Origin: an uncultured Agrobacterium sp.
GTDB taxonomy: Bacteria; Pseudomonadota; Alphaproteobacteria; Rhizobiales; Rhizobiaceae
Length of the DNA stretch: 64,000 nt
Direction of reading: 5' to 3'
Assembly: GCA_913777615.1 (NCBI GenBank)
Contig: CAJYTK010000003.1
Coordinates: 1-64,000 of the forward strand
Below are positions 55,210 through 64,000 of the stretch, piece after piece. The notes under the pieces are model-generated. The model saw only the letters and a program-made list of their open reading frames with translations, made no database searches and was not told the DNA's origin. Made by a program: the position numbers and the translations under genes. Numbering within the stretch: the stretch's first letter is position 1; each line of letters begins with the position of its first letter.

Positions 55210-55419
55210 ATGAACACCAAAACACCATCAGAAGGCGCTGCCGGAACGACTGACCAATGGCCCCGATGGGAAGGCCCAACCAATCAGACGCCCAGGGGTT
55301 ATATGCCTGCCAAGGATAATCCTGAAAAAGACCGAGATGCCGTCGGTGAGAACTTGAAGGATCCAGAAAAGCGCAAGATCAGCGACGCATTGAAAACGCG
55401 GGAAGACGAAAAACAATGA
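55210..55419 (+). CDS. Small hydrophilic stress-associated protein
   Basis: A 69-residue, very hydrophilic protein rich in Lys, Asp, Glu and Pro (YMPAKDNPEKDRDAVGENLK). No domain is recognised; it is probably disordered. A stress-type promoter directly upstream and a ribosome site (AAAGGAAAAAGGGC) support expression. Confidence 0.6.
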   Translation: MNTKTPSEGAAGTTDQWPRWEGPTNQTPRGYMPAKDNPEKDRDAVGENLKDPEKRKISDALKTREDEKQ

Positions 55420-55437
55420 AAATAGAAAGGAGGTACG

Positions 55438-55500
55438 ATGAAAATGGTAGGCACTGCAAAATGCAGTGATCCAAACCGGAAAACGTTACGTTGTACGTGA
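55438..55500 (+). CDS. Possible 20-residue peptide
   Basis: The ATG at 55438 follows a near-perfect Shine-Dalgarno sequence, AAAGGAGGTACG. The frame reads MKMVGTAKCSDPNRKTLRCT before a TGA. It could be a small peptide, a leader for the downstream gene, or the start of a gene lost by mutation. Confidence 0.3.
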   Translation: MKMVGTAKCSDPNRKTLRCT

Positions 55501-55560
55501 TGGATAACCCGAGCACGCAGCAGGATACTTATCTGCGGTTCTTCATGTCGGAACGGAAGA

Positions 55561-55809
55561 ATGCCGAAATACTATTTCAACGTATTGACGGTTAACGGCA
55601 GGATGGAAGACCCGGAAGGCACCGATCTTCCGAGCATGGACGAAGCTTACGTTTCCGCTATCGAAGATGCCCGTGCACTGATGAGCGAAGCGATTCTGGA
55701 AGGAAAGGATATTTCTTCGAGAAAGATCGAAATTTGCAATGAAGATAACTCACCGTTGCAGATCGTACCATTCCGGGAAGCGCTGATTGTGATAGATTTG
55801 CCCAATTGA
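55561..55809 (+). CDS. DUF6894 family small protein
   Basis: An 82-residue protein with the pattern of DUF6894: the strand MPKYYFNVLTVNGRMEDPEG, then AYVSAIEDARALMSEAILEG and a final strand FREALIVIDLPN. The family is common in Hyphomicrobiales and often stress-induced; its function is unknown. Confidence 0.75.
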   Translation: MPKYYFNVLTVNGRMEDPEGTDLPSMDEAYVSAIEDARALMSEAILEGKDISSRKIEICNEDNSPLQIVPFREALIVIDLPN

Positions 55810-55974
55810 ATTAGAAATTATTACCTGCGACAACCTTTAATTCCTTCCTGCGCAGCAAAAAACTTGCGCTGAGGTACGGTTGCGAACATTTACCGCTGCG
55901 CGTATGCCGCCTATAGTTTTAGGACATTCTTCTTTCCTCAAGCGCAGGCCGAGTTCCGTTGCTCGGAAGGTAAA

Positions 55975-56214
55975 ATGTCGTTTCATTATCAACATCAAAG
56001 CCCGGGCGTCTTCCTTGATGATGACCTGCGGATTGTCCAGACAGCTTATTCGGGTGTGATTGGGGAAGGTTGGAAGACCTTAGAGCCTTGTCACGCAGAA
56101 GTTGCACGTTACGTTCTCAGAATGTACGACCGGGGCATCGTGGACCCACAGAAGCTGCAACAGATAACGAGCTTACACTTTCGAAGCCGTCTCCGACTGT
56201 CGAAACAAGCCTGA
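55975..56214 (+). CDS. Small hypothetical protein
   Basis: A 79-residue protein: FLDDDLRIVQTAYSGVIGEG at the N-terminus and a helical C-terminus (HAEVARYVLRMYDRGIVDPQ). I do not recognise the family. It lies between DUF6894 and the isochorismatase-like gene on the same strand. Confidence 0.5.
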   Translation: MSFHYQHQSPGVFLDDDLRIVQTAYSGVIGEGWKTLEPCHAEVARYVLRMYDRGIVDPQKLQQITSLHFRSRLRLSKQA

Positions 56215-56232
56215 CGTTTCCCTGTTCTAACA

Positions 56233-56257
56233 GGAACAATCTTTCCCTTTCACGGTT
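56233..56257 (+). promoter_or_regulatory. EcfG/RpoE2-type stress promoter of the isochorismatase-like gene
   Basis: GGAAC-N17-GTT, with the -10 ending 42 bases before the start at 56299. Confidence 0.65.
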
Positions 56258-56298
56258 AGCGGAGCATCTTACCACATCGCTTGGCTATCGAGGATGTC

Positions 56299-56913
56299 AT
56301 GAACATTGGTGAAAGAGGCGGTGGTGACTGGCGCCATCTATGCATCGATATGCAACGCATGTTCTCCGAACCCACCCCCTGGCATGTCGACTGGATGGGG
56401 AACATCCGCGATAATGTCGGGCGCGTGGTTGACGAATGGCCGCACAAGACGATTTTCACCCGCTTCGTTCCGCCGGTGAATGCGCGCGCGGCAGTCGGAC
56501 AGTGGCAGCGATATTACGAAAAATGGTGGATGATGACAGGCGAACATATCCGCCGCGAGCTTACCGAAGTCATTCCCGAATTTGCCGGCTACATTCCGCC
56601 TGCTCAGGATTTTTTGAAATCCACATATTCCCCGTGGACCGATGGAAGGCTGCATCAAAAATTTGCGCGAGAGGGCGTCGAGACGCTGGTCGTCTCCGGC
56701 GGTGAAACGGATGTCTGCGTGCTGGCAACGGTCTTGGGTGCAATCGATCTTGGCTACCGCGTATTTCTGGTTCGGGATGCCGTGTGCAGTGCGCAGAACG
56801 ATACCCATGATGCGTCGCTCGTGCTTCTCGGCGGACGTTTCGCCTCGCAACTCACGCTCGTCAGCACCGACGAGTTGTTGGAAAGCAGCCGCGAAATTCT
56901 CCTTCATCCATGA
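56299..56913 (+). CDS. Isochorismatase-like cysteine hydrolase
   Basis: A 204-residue cysteine hydrolase with the family's D-K-C triad: D17 in HLCIDMQRMF, K107 in DFLKSTYSPW and C140 in GETDVCVLAT. It hydrolyses amide or vinyl-ether bonds in small molecules; the substrate is unknown. The ATG at 56299 has GAGG six bases upstream and is preferred to a TTG at 56281. A stress-type promoter precedes it. Confidence 0.87.
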   Translation: MNIGERGGGDWRHLCIDMQRMFSEPTPWHVDWMGNIRDNVGRVVDEWPHKTIFTRFVPPVNARAAVGQWQRYYEKWWMMTGEHIRRELTEVIPEFAGYIPPAQDFLKSTYSPWTDGRLHQKFAREGVETLVVSGGETDVCVLATVLGAIDLGYRVFLVRDAVCSAQNDTHDASLVLLGGRFASQLTLVSTDELLESSREILLHP

Positions 56914-56934
56914 TCAAAAACACAGAGAAAAATC

Positions 56935-56967
56935 GAGTGCGGCGCTTCCAGAGGAAACGCCGCGCTC
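56935..56967 (-). terminator. Hairpin terminator between convergent genes
   Basis: GAGTGCGGCG and CGCCGCGCTC pair with one mismatch around a 13-base loop. On the minus strand it is followed by GATTTTTC, so it probably ends the sigma-factor transcript. Confidence 0.65.
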
Positions 56968-56987
56968 TATAACTTGTCGGTTTGAGA

Positions 56988-57512
56988 TCAGTAGAGATCG
57001 CGTCTCAACGCTTCGCGCGCGCGGCTGACCCTGCTCTTGATGGTGCCAATGCGGCATCCGCAAAGATCGGCGGCATCGGCATAGCTGGTACCATCCGCAA
57101 TCAACAGAAGCGCCTTCTTCTGATCGGCATCGAGATCGCCAATGGCGCGCATGACCTGCTGATGTTCCAGCCGCCATTCCTGGCTGGGCAATGTCGAAAT
57201 CGTGTTTTCAATGCCGAGAGGTAGGCCGACACGCTCTCGCTGGGCAACCTTGTAACGGGTGCAGAATGTATTGCGCATGATGGTGAAGAGCCAGGATTTC
57301 AAAGCCGTTCCAGGTGTGAAGCGGTGAATGGCACGCAGGCCTCTCAGCATGGTTTCCTGAACGAGATCATTGACGTCTTCTTCCGTTCGCACGAAACGTC
57401 GTGCGAACGCCGACAATGCCGGGCTCAGATCGGCGATACCTGCGCGCAACTCTTCAAGCTGCGCTTCAGTCGTCGTGATTTCGGATGTGGTCTTGGTGGC
57501 ATGAGTATCCAT
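56988..57512 (-). CDS. ECF-type RNA polymerase sigma factor, possibly EcfG-like
   Basis: A 174-residue sigma factor. Region 2 has FVRTEEDVNDLVQETMLRGL and PGTALKSWLFTIMRNTFCTR; region 4 has DQKKALLLIADGTSYADAAD and GCRIGTIKSRVSRAREALRR. The ATG at 57512, with GGGGA just upstream, is preferred over open sequence to 57641. The style is that of EcfG/RpoE2 sigma factors, and eight matching promoters surround it, but no NepR or PhyR gene is in the window. It may be EcfG or one of its paralogues. Confidence 0.88.
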   Translation of the reverse strand: MDTHATKTTSEITTTEAQLEELRAGIADLSPALSAFARRFVRTEEDVNDLVQETMLRGLRAIHRFTPGTALKSWLFTIMRNTFCTRYKVAQRERVGLPLGIENTISTLPSQEWRLEHQQVMRAIGDLDADQKKALLLIADGTSYADAADLCGCRIGTIKSRVSRAREALRRDLY

Positions 57513-57605
57513 ATTCCCCTTCGTTGATATGGAACCAATGCATCCCGGCAGCTTACGTTGCGGTACGCGAGCGTACCGACCGTAGTTGAGTGACGATCTT
57601 CTGAT

Positions 57606-57630
57606 GGAACAAAGGGGAGAAAATCCGGTT
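57606..57630 (+). promoter_or_regulatory. EcfG/RpoE2-type stress promoter
   Basis: GGAAC-N17-GTT, with the -10 ending 28 bases before the small membrane-protein start at 57658. Confidence 0.55.
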
Positions 57631-57657
57631 CGGCACGGCAACAGAAGGGGAGATCAA

Positions 57658-57786
57658 ATGCGAAAAAGAGCCATCATCGTTGCCGCTCTGGTCATCGTGG
57701 TTGCGCTGGCCCTGACGTTTTATGCTTCGCGGGAGGATACAAGGCCCGGGCAGCCTTCACCTCACGCGATCGATCAGAGTCAGTGA
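57658..57786 (+). CDS. Small single-pass membrane protein
   Basis: A 42-residue protein: basic N-terminus MRKRA, one transmembrane helix (IIVAALVIVVALALTFYA) and a polar tail. GGGGAG lies five bases before the ATG. It is divergent from the sigma gene and has its own stress-type promoter. The function is unknown. Confidence 0.6.
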   Translation: MRKRAIIVAALVIVVALALTFYASREDTRPGQPSPHAIDQSQ

Positions 57787-58074
57787 ATCCTATTTGATCG
57801 AGCGAGCGTTTCAGGCGCAGAAGTCTGAAAAAGACGAAAGGCGAGGTTGCCTCGTTTTCAACCAGCTTGAAACCGTCGCCGTGCTTGTCGATCCAGTCCT
57901 CGATCTTGTCCGGCCGATAAGCGGTGCTGAGTTGTGCGCCAGTTCACGTTGCTGCCGATCCAGAAAATCCTTGTAGAAATTGTCTAAACGGGCGCCGGTA
58001 TTTTTGTAGGCTTTCTCCTGTTTAAACAAATCTGACCGTCTGCATTTATCTATGAACCATGCCGACACCTCCAT
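57692..58074 (-). pseudogene. Frameshifted gene of unknown function
   Basis: The minus strand has protein-like sequence in two frames. The first part, from an ATG at 58074, reads MEVSAWFIDKCRRSDLFKQE, then ARLDNFYKDFLDRQQREL. After a two-base indel near 57928 a second frame continues KIEDWIDKHGDGFKLVENEA and SPFVFFRLLRLKRSLDQIGF, stopping at 57692. The join looks natural, so a single broken gene is likely. The last third overlaps the small membrane protein on the other strand, so the true end is uncertain. Confidence 0.35.
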
Positions 58075-58077
58075 GTT
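58053..58077 (+). promoter_or_regulatory. EcfG/RpoE2-like stress promoter of the manganese catalase gene
   Basis: TGAAC-N17-GTT, one mismatch from GGAAC in the -35, with the -10 ending 40 bases before the catalase start at 58118. Confidence 0.45.
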
Positions 58078-58117
58078 CGGGCCGCGTAACCAACGGTCAA
58101 GACAGTAGGAGAGGCCA

Positions 58118-58975
58118 ATGTTCAGCTTCGATAAGCGTTTACAGTATCCTGTAAAGGTCAATTCCCCCGATCCGGTTTTTGCGCGCTTGCTTCAACAGGC
58201 GATTGGAGGCGTTGAGGGCGAAATTCGTGTTTGCATGCAGTATTTTTTCCAAGCGTGGGGCGCGCGCGGCCCCACCACCAAGTATCGCGATATGCTGTTG
58301 CACACGGCAACTGAAGAAATCGGTCATATCGAGATGCTTGCGACGGCTGTCGCACTCAATCTTGACAAGGCCCCAGCCAGCCTTGCCGAGGTAGGTGCAG
58401 CCGATGGAATAGTGGGCGCAGTCATGAGCGGTGAAAATCCACGACATGTGGTTGAAGGCATGCTGCACAGGCACATTCTCTCGACTGGGATGGCAGCTTT
58501 TCCCGGCAATTCGGAAGGGGTGCCGTTCGATATGTCCCATATCTATGCGAGCGGAAATCTTGCTGCGGATATGTACTGCAACGTGGCGGCAGAAAGCACC
58601 GGCCGGGTGCTCGCCACCCGTCTTTACAATGCCGCACACGACGACGGCATGAAGGACATGCTTCATTTTATGATCGCTCGCGATACCATGCATCAGCAAC
58701 AATGGCTGGCAGTTATCGAAGAGTTAGGTGGACACGAAGGCGCACTCCCAATCCCGAATAGCTTTCCGCAGGAAAAAGAAGATCAGACCCATAATTACGA
58801 TTTCTTCGCTACGGCATCGGATGGCTCCGTTCCGCCTCCAGCGCGGTGGAACGAAGGCCCATCAGTCGATGGGAAGGGGCAATTCACCGTCTTCCAAAAC
58901 GTGCCGATGGGGGATGAGCCCGTGCTAGGACCAGCGCGCCCGGATAGCGGCGCGCAAAATGAACAAATCGGCTAG
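58118..58975 (+). CDS. Manganese catalase
   Basis: A 285-residue di-manganese catalase of the ferritin-like fold. Ligands are visible: E35 in GVEGEIRVCMQ, E66/E67 and H70 in TATEEIGHIEM, an Ala-Glu in NVAAESTGR and the second histidine in ARDTMHQQQW. It removes hydrogen peroxide without heme and is typical of general-stress regulons in this order. The stress-type promoter upstream and a terminator downstream show a single-gene unit. Confidence 0.94.
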   Translation: MFSFDKRLQYPVKVNSPDPVFARLLQQAIGGVEGEIRVCMQYFFQAWGARGPTTKYRDMLLHTATEEIGHIEMLATAVALNLDKAPASLAEVGAADGIVGAVMSGENPRHVVEGMLHRHILSTGMAAFPGNSEGVPFDMSHIYASGNLAADMYCNVAAESTGRVLATRLYNAAHDDGMKDMLHFMIARDTMHQQQWLAVIEELGGHEGALPIPNSFPQEKEDQTHNYDFFATASDGSVPPPARWNEGPSVDGKGQFTVFQNVPMGDEPVLGPARPDSGAQNEQIG

Positions 58976-58988
58976 CGCTGGTTAGCTG

Positions 58989-59017
58989 GGCCGACCTTTG
59001 GGTCGGCCTTCTGTTTT
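58989..59017 (+). terminator. Rho-independent terminator of the catalase gene
   Basis: GGCCGACC, three bases of loop (TTT plus flanks), GGGTCGGCC, then TTCTGTTTT. It starts 13 bases beyond the catalase stop. Confidence 0.8.
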
Positions 59018-59313
59018 ATGGGCAGCCTCAAACATACCGGGCATGAATTTGACAATCAAAACCCTCCGGTAGAATGCGAGCTTACTCGCTCAGCACATGA
59101 GCCGCTTGATCTGTTGAACCAAATAGTCGTTTTGACAAATTTGGTCTTCATTACGCGGCACATCTCACTATAATTCTGACGCATAGGCCCGTTGCGAACG
59201 CAGCAGCTTGCGTTAGCCACAGAAACGTCGCTCGTCCAGACCGATGCCCTCCGAAGGCACCAGTGACGATTGCTAAGCCTTCGTTGAGTCGGCCGATTAT
59301 ATGCTCAAGTCCC
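59018..59313. other. Intergenic stretch
   Basis: No supported gene lies between the catalase terminator and the 3' end of the alcohol dehydrogenase gene on the other strand. Confidence 0.4.
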
Positions 59314-60483
59314 TCACGGCTTGAGGACAACCTTGACGCAACCGTCCTTCTTCTCAAGGAAGGTCTTGTATAGGTCTGGCCCGTCTTCGAGCTTGCCGGT
59401 GTGTGTGATGATAAAGGATGGATCGATCTCGCCGTTTTGGATGCGATCCATCAGAACTGGCAAATAATGCTGCACCGGGGTCTGGGCCATTTTGAAAGTA
59501 AGTCCTCGGTTGATTGCTGATCCCATTGGGATCTTGTCGAGGAAGCCGCCATAAACTCCGACAATCGAGACCGTACCGAAATTACGGCAACAATGAATGG
59601 CCTGGCGGAGAACGTGTGGCCTGTCCGTTCCCATGAACGTCGCCACCTTGATCCGGTCGATGCGCGCATCCCAGCTTGCGGATGGGTCGGATTCCGTCCC
59701 CACTGCATCTATACATGCGTCAGCGCCACGACCATTGGTCAATTCCATGATCTGGTCGTAGATGTCGCCTTCGAGATAGTCGAGCGTGATCGCACCAGAC
59801 ATCTTTGCCAACGCCAGCCGCTCTGGCACACTGTCGATGGCGATGACCCGTTCTGCTCCTAATATGAAGGCCGATTTGATCGCCATCTGGCCGACGGGAC
59901 CGCATCCCCAGATGGCTATCGTATCGCCCGGCTGGATGTTGCAAAAGTCTGCCGCCATGTATCCGGTTGGAAAAATATCTGAAAGAAACAGAACCTGATC
60001 GTCGCTCAAACCGTCCGGCACCTTGATCGGACCCGCATCAGCGAAAGGCACCCGCAGATATTCCGCTTGCCCGCCGCTATAGCCGCCCAGGAGATGGGTG
60101 TACCCGAATAGTCCGGCCGGCGAATTACCCCAGATTTTGGTGACTTTCTCCGGCTTTGGATTAGATCGCTCACATCCCGAGAAAAACCCACGTTTGCAGA
60201 AGAAGCATTCGCCACAGGCGATCGTGAAAGGTACGACAACACGGTCGCCGACCTTTAGCTTCTTGTTATCCTTGCCAACCTCAACGACCTCCCCCATGGT
60301 TTCGTGGCCCATGATGTCGCCGTGATGCATTTCCGGCATTATGCCGTTGTAGAGATGCAAATCGGAACCGCAGATCGCGCAGGCCGTGACTTTGATGATC
60401 GCATCCCGGCCATCCTGGATTTCAGGGTCGGGAACGCTCTCGCAACGGATGTCGTGCTTGCCGTGCCAGGTCAAAGCCTTCAT
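59314..60483 (-). CDS. Zinc-dependent alcohol dehydrogenase
   Basis: A 389-residue medium-chain dehydrogenase. The catalytic zinc ligands are C38 in CAICGSDLH and H60-E61 in MGHETMGE; the structural zinc cluster is in [16 protein letters not shown]; the NAD(P) loop is [16 protein letters not shown]. It resembles the glutathione-independent formaldehyde dehydrogenase-like group. The ATG at 60483 gives the usual start [12 protein letters not shown]; the frame is open to 60552 but that part is not family-like. A stress-type promoter lies 39 bases upstream. Confidence 0.9.
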   Translation of the reverse strand: MKALTWHGKHDIRCESVPDPEIQDGRDAIIKVTACAICGSDLHLYNGIMPEMHHGDIMGHETMGEVVEVGKDNKKLKVGDRVVVPFTIACGECFFCKRGFFSGCERSNPKPEKVTKIWGNSPAGLFGYTHLLGGYSGGQAEYLRVPFADAGPIKVPDGLSDDQVLFLSDIFPTGYMAADFCNIQPGDTIAIWGCGPVGQMAIKSAFILGAERVIAIDSVPERLALAKMSGAITLDYLEGDIYDQIMELTNGRGADACIDAVGTESDPSASWDARIDRIKVATFMGTDRPHVLRQAIHCCRNFGTVSIVGVYGGFLDKIPMGSAINRGLTFKMAQTPVQHYLPVLMDRIQNGEIDPSFIITHTGKLEDGPDLYKTFLEKKDGCVKVVLKP

Positions 60484-60521
60484 TTTCGTGATCCTCGCTG
60501 TAATCGATCGATACGCGGACG

Positions 60522-60546
60522 AACCAAGAAGCGTCTGAGGTGTTCC
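60522..60546 (-). promoter_or_regulatory. EcfG/RpoE2-type stress promoter of the alcohol dehydrogenase gene
   Basis: Read on the minus strand: GGAAC-N17-GTT. It lies inside the region that a longer start at 60552 would place in the coding sequence, which supports the start at 60483. Confidence 0.65.
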
Positions 60547-60714
60547 AGACATGCGGTTGACTATTTTAGCGTTAGCTTGGATTTAAGCGGAGCATGTTCT
60601 CGTCAACGGCGCGATTCTGCGATGCTGGGACGATATGCGCGTTGAAAGCGTTAGAGCCTCAACATGGTTTAAATTTTCCTGAGCGACCTGTTACTAAACC
60701 CGGAGACATGCGCA

Positions 60715-63700
60715 GTGGAGGCTTCCAAAACGATAAAATTGCTGGAGGAACGCCTTGCCCGCGCCGAGGCGCAACTGGCCGAAACAGCAAGACTTGAGGC
60801 CGCTGCGCGAGAAAGCAACGCCCGGCATCGTCTCCTGATTGGTACCGTGGCTCAAGCCGTTTGGGAAACGGACGCATCGGGTGTCGTTACGACCGACAGC
60901 CCGAGTTGGCGGTCCTATACTGGCCAGACACTGGACGAGTGGCTCGGGTACGGCTGGTTGGACGCGGTCCACCCCGATGACCGTGCCTTTGCAGAACGGC
61001 AATGGCAGCATGCAATTTTGTCAACGCCGAGTTTCGACTTCGCGCCCCGGACGGAGGGTGGCGCTGGACCAATGTCCGCGCAGCGCCAGTGCTTGACGCG
61101 GCGGGAAGGATCGAAAAATGGGCGGGTATCAACATCGACATCGACGCCCGCAAGCGTGCCGAGGCGGCACTTTTCGAAAGCGAAGCGCAGTACCGCCTGC
61201 TATTCGATGGCATAGCAGACGGGTTTGGTGTGCTTGAGGTGTTGTTCGACGAAAACGATAGACCGTTCGACTATACGTTCCTGAAGATAAACCCTTCGTT
61301 CGAAAAACAGACCGGACTGATCGATCCGGTAGGTCGATCCATACTGTCCATGGCACCTTAGCACGAGCCGTTCTGGATCGAAACCTTTGGCAGAATCGCG
61401 CGTGGAGGCAAATCCGAGCGGTTCGACCACCGGGCCGATGCCTTGGGGCGCTGGTATGAGGTTGAAGCTACGCCTGTTGGCGAGCCAGGAGCAAACCAAG
61501 TGGCCGTGGTGTTTCGAGACGTACTTCAACGTCGCAAGGCGGAAGAGGCGCTACGCGACAGCGAGGAACGACAAGCGTTTCTGCTAAAGCTCAGCGACGC
61601 ACTGCGACCGCTCTCGGCACCCTCGGATGTTGCCGAAACCGCGTGCCGCGTTCTTGTCGAGCACCTTGGCGCGAGCCGCGCGCAGCTGACTGAGGTAACC
61701 GGCGAACCCGGCGCGGAAGTGGGCGAGACCCGTGGTCAGTACGTCCGCAGCGGACAAGGGATGCCTAAACGCTATCTCCTAAAACTGTTTGGGGAACAAC
61801 TCGTTGCAATCTTGCGCACCGGTCATTCGCTCGTTCTTTCCAACACGGCCAATGATCCGCGGCTCAGCCAAGCTCAGCGCGAGGCTTTCTCACACGCCGA
61901 AAGCCCATCGGCCATTACGGTCCCGCTCATCAAGGAGGGATGTTTCGTTGCCAACCTTACGGTGCATGACCATAAGCCCCGCGAGTGGACAGCCAACGAA
62001 ATCATATTCGTTGAAGAGACTGCCGAGCGAACCTGGGCCGCGATGGAGCGGGCCCGCGCAGAGGAAACGCTGCGCGAGCGTGAGGCAGATCTCGCGCGGG
62101 TACAGCGGATCGGTGAAGTGGGAGGCCTCGACATCGATATCGCCCAAGGCTTGCGGAGCGTTCGCTCCCCTGAATATCTGCGACTTCATGGGCTGCCACA
62201 GGATGGCCGAGAGGAGAGTCACGCAGACTGGTTGGCCAGGGTTCATCCCGACGATCGTCACCCTGCAGAGCGTGCATTATTCGACGCACTGGAGAGCGAT
62301 GGCTTTAGCTATGATGGAGAGTACCGCATCATTCGCCCATCCGACGGCGCGGTACGCTGGATCCATGCCCGCGCTGACATCGAGCGCGACGGCGACGGCA
62401 AGGCGGTGCGATTGGTTGGCGCGCATACAGATGTGACCGAACAGAAGTAATCTACCGAAGCCCTGCGTGAAAGCGAAGCGCGTCTGGCCGCCGCCTTCAG
62501 GAGCGTGCCTGTGGGGATTGCCGTGATCGACATGTCCGGGCGCGCCACCCTTTCCAATGCAGAGTACCGTCGCTTTCTGCCGAACGGGACTATTCCATCG
62601 CGCGATCCGGAAAACGTCGCTCGCTGGCGTGCATGGGATGGGCAAGGGAGGATGTTGCCACCTCACGATTGGCCGTGCGCTCGTACACTCAGAGGTGAAA
62701 CCGTAGTACCCGGCCAGGAAATGCTTTTTGCCGATAAAAACGGCCGTGACATATGGACAGCAGTCGCGACGGCTCCAACGCGAGACGTGGACGACAAGGT
62801 AACCGGTGTCGTCTCAGTGATCAGCGACATTGACATCGCAAAACGAGCACAGGATGCGCTCAGCGAAAGCGAGGAGCGCTACCGCACGCTTTTCGAGTCC
62901 ATGGACGAAGCCTACGCAGTCGTTGATGTGCTGAAAGATGAGGCAGGAGCCTGGGTGGATTTTCGTTTCGTCGAGGTGAACCCTGCCTTCATCGCCCACA
63001 CCAGCATGCCTTGGCCAGTGGGGCAAAACTGCCACGGAATTGCTTGGCGCGCCCAATCCTCGTTGGATCAAACTCTACGGGCAGGCGCTGGATACCGGAA
63101 AGCCCATCAGGACCGAAGAGGCGGAGCCAACACTGGATCGTATTTTCGACCTCAACATCTTCACGCTGGATCACGACCTCAATCGAGTGGCCGTGCTATT
63201 CACCAACATCACGGAGCGCAAGCGGGCAGAGACAGCGCTGCGCGAGAGTGAGGAGAGCTTCCGGCAATTCTCCAACGCCTCCGCATCCGGCCTCTGGATC
63301 AGAAACGCGAAAACGCTGAGCATGGAATTCGTAAGTCCGGCTGTCGCCTCCATTTATGGTACTCCGCAAAATGCGTTCATCGGAGACGTCGAACACTGGG
63401 CGGCGATGATCGTGCCGGAAGATCGGGACGCAGCTCTGGATCACATAGAACAGGCGCGTATTCGGCGATCTGATGGTTCGTTCCGATGGATCAGAAACAC
63501 GGATTTTCCCCTCTACGACGAGACAGGCGTCGTGGAACGCATCGGCGGCATAGCTGAAGACGTAACTGAAGCAAAAATGGCCGTCGAACACCAAGGCATC
63601 TTGCTTGCCGAGCTTCAGCATCGCGTCAGAAACATCATGGCGATCATCCGTTCTACCGTGGTCAGGTCCGCCGATGGAGCAGTGGATGTGAACGCCTACA

Positions 63701-64000
63701 AATCTTCGCTGGCAGGTCGGCTGCTGGCTCTCGCCCGGGTTCAGACTTTGCTCACACGTCAGGCCAATAGAGGTGGATCGCTGCGCGGTATCCTCGAAAG
63801 CGAGATCGGCGCGCAGGCGCACTCTGAAAATCAGTATGAACTGACCGGCCCCGATCTCATGTTGGCTCCCAAGGCGGTGGAGGTCGTAACATTGGCAATT
63901 CATGAACTCTCCACCAACGCTTTGAAATATGGAGCTTTATCGGTGGAGGGTGGCAAGATATCGGTTACCTGGGCTCCTTTTGAGAAGCACGGAACGCCTT
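60715..64000 (+). pseudogene. Multi-PAS HWE-family sensor histidine kinase, interrupted (3' partial)
   Basis: A continuous protein can be read across four pieces. A GTG start at 60715 (GGAG nine bases upstream) opens a coiled coil and PAS domain in frame 1. Near 61000-61025 the frame moves to frame 0 (NFVNAEFRLRAPDGGWRWTN). Frame 0 then meets a TAG at 61359 (before HEPFWIETFGRIARGG) and a TAA at 62448 (after GAHTDVTEQK). Near 63025 an extra base returns it to frame 1, which runs to the window end through LLAELQHRVRNIMAIIRSTV (HWE phosphoacceptor) and IHELSTNALKYGALS (N-box). PAS, GAF and PAC segments lie between. Two nonsense codons plus two frameshifts argue for a true pseudogene, though assembly errors at homopolymers could explain the frameshifts. 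HWE kinases commonly feed the PhyR-EcfG stress pathway. Confidence 0.8.

Noticed and set aside
1-64000. CRISPR array or rRNA operon
   Set aside because: I saw no regularly spaced direct repeats and no rRNA sequence anywhere in the window.

Overview
The window looks like an alphaproteobacterium of the order Hyphomicrobiales (Rhizobiales), of the Rhizobium/Agrobacterium/Brucella-Ochrobactrum kind. The grounds are IS66 and IS3/IS407-type elements, a dnaE2 remnant, an HWE-type histidine kinase, ABC/GntR/LysR catabolic operons, and a cluster of promoters that fit the alphaproteobacterial general-stress (EcfG/RpoE2) consensus. The assignment rests on gene content and family recognition only.

Bases 1-20419 are an accessory defence island. 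It holds, in order: a PARIS-like pair (AAA ATPase and DUF4435/TOPRIM nuclease); a type I restriction-modification operon hsdM-hsdS-hsdR with a trailing YgjP-type metallopeptidase; a divergent PD-(D/E)XK/DUF5655-type nuclease; a membrane coiled-coil protein; the 5' two-thirds of a tRNA-Ser gene; a scrambled IS66 element containing a tyrosine-recombinase fragment; an unrecognised two-gene module; a decayed dnaE2 fragment; and a four-gene type II CBASS operon (cap4, CD-NTase, cap2, cap3).

Bases 20800-30400 are one catabolic operon on the minus strand: GntR regulator, amino-acid ABC transporter, DapA-family lyase/deaminase, a three-domain flavoprotein that appears to fuse HcnA-, HcnB- and HcnC-like parts, a hydantoinase-like amidohydrolase and a DUF3830 protein. 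A second GntR regulator is divergent. The layout resembles hydroxyproline or cyclic amino-acid catabolism, but the substrate is not settled by sequence.

Bases 30990-34800 encode a three-subunit membrane FAD-dependent gluconate/ketogluconate-type dehydrogenase (subunit 3, GMC flavoprotein, triheme cytochrome c). Bases 35240-46160 hold a peptide-type ABC transporter operon with an embedded class A beta-lactamase-fold hydrolase and an M20 amidohydrolase, two LysR regulators and an MmgE/PrpD protein. A PIN/HTH toxin-antitoxin pair and a frameshifted IS3-family element follow, with a Fic-protein remnant.

From 49.5 kb the content is stress-related: a DUF4394 protein with an ECF sigma/anti-sigma pair, an alpha/beta hydrolase, a manganese catalase, DUF4142, DUF6894 and isochorismatase-like proteins, a second ECF sigma factor, a zinc alcohol dehydrogenase, and a PAS/HWE histidine kinase gene broken by two stops and two frameshifts. 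Seven exact or near-exact GGAAC-N17-GTT promoters lie 23-54 bases upstream of genes in this region, with an eighth that has no gene behind it. This argues for a locally clustered EcfG-type general-stress regulon.
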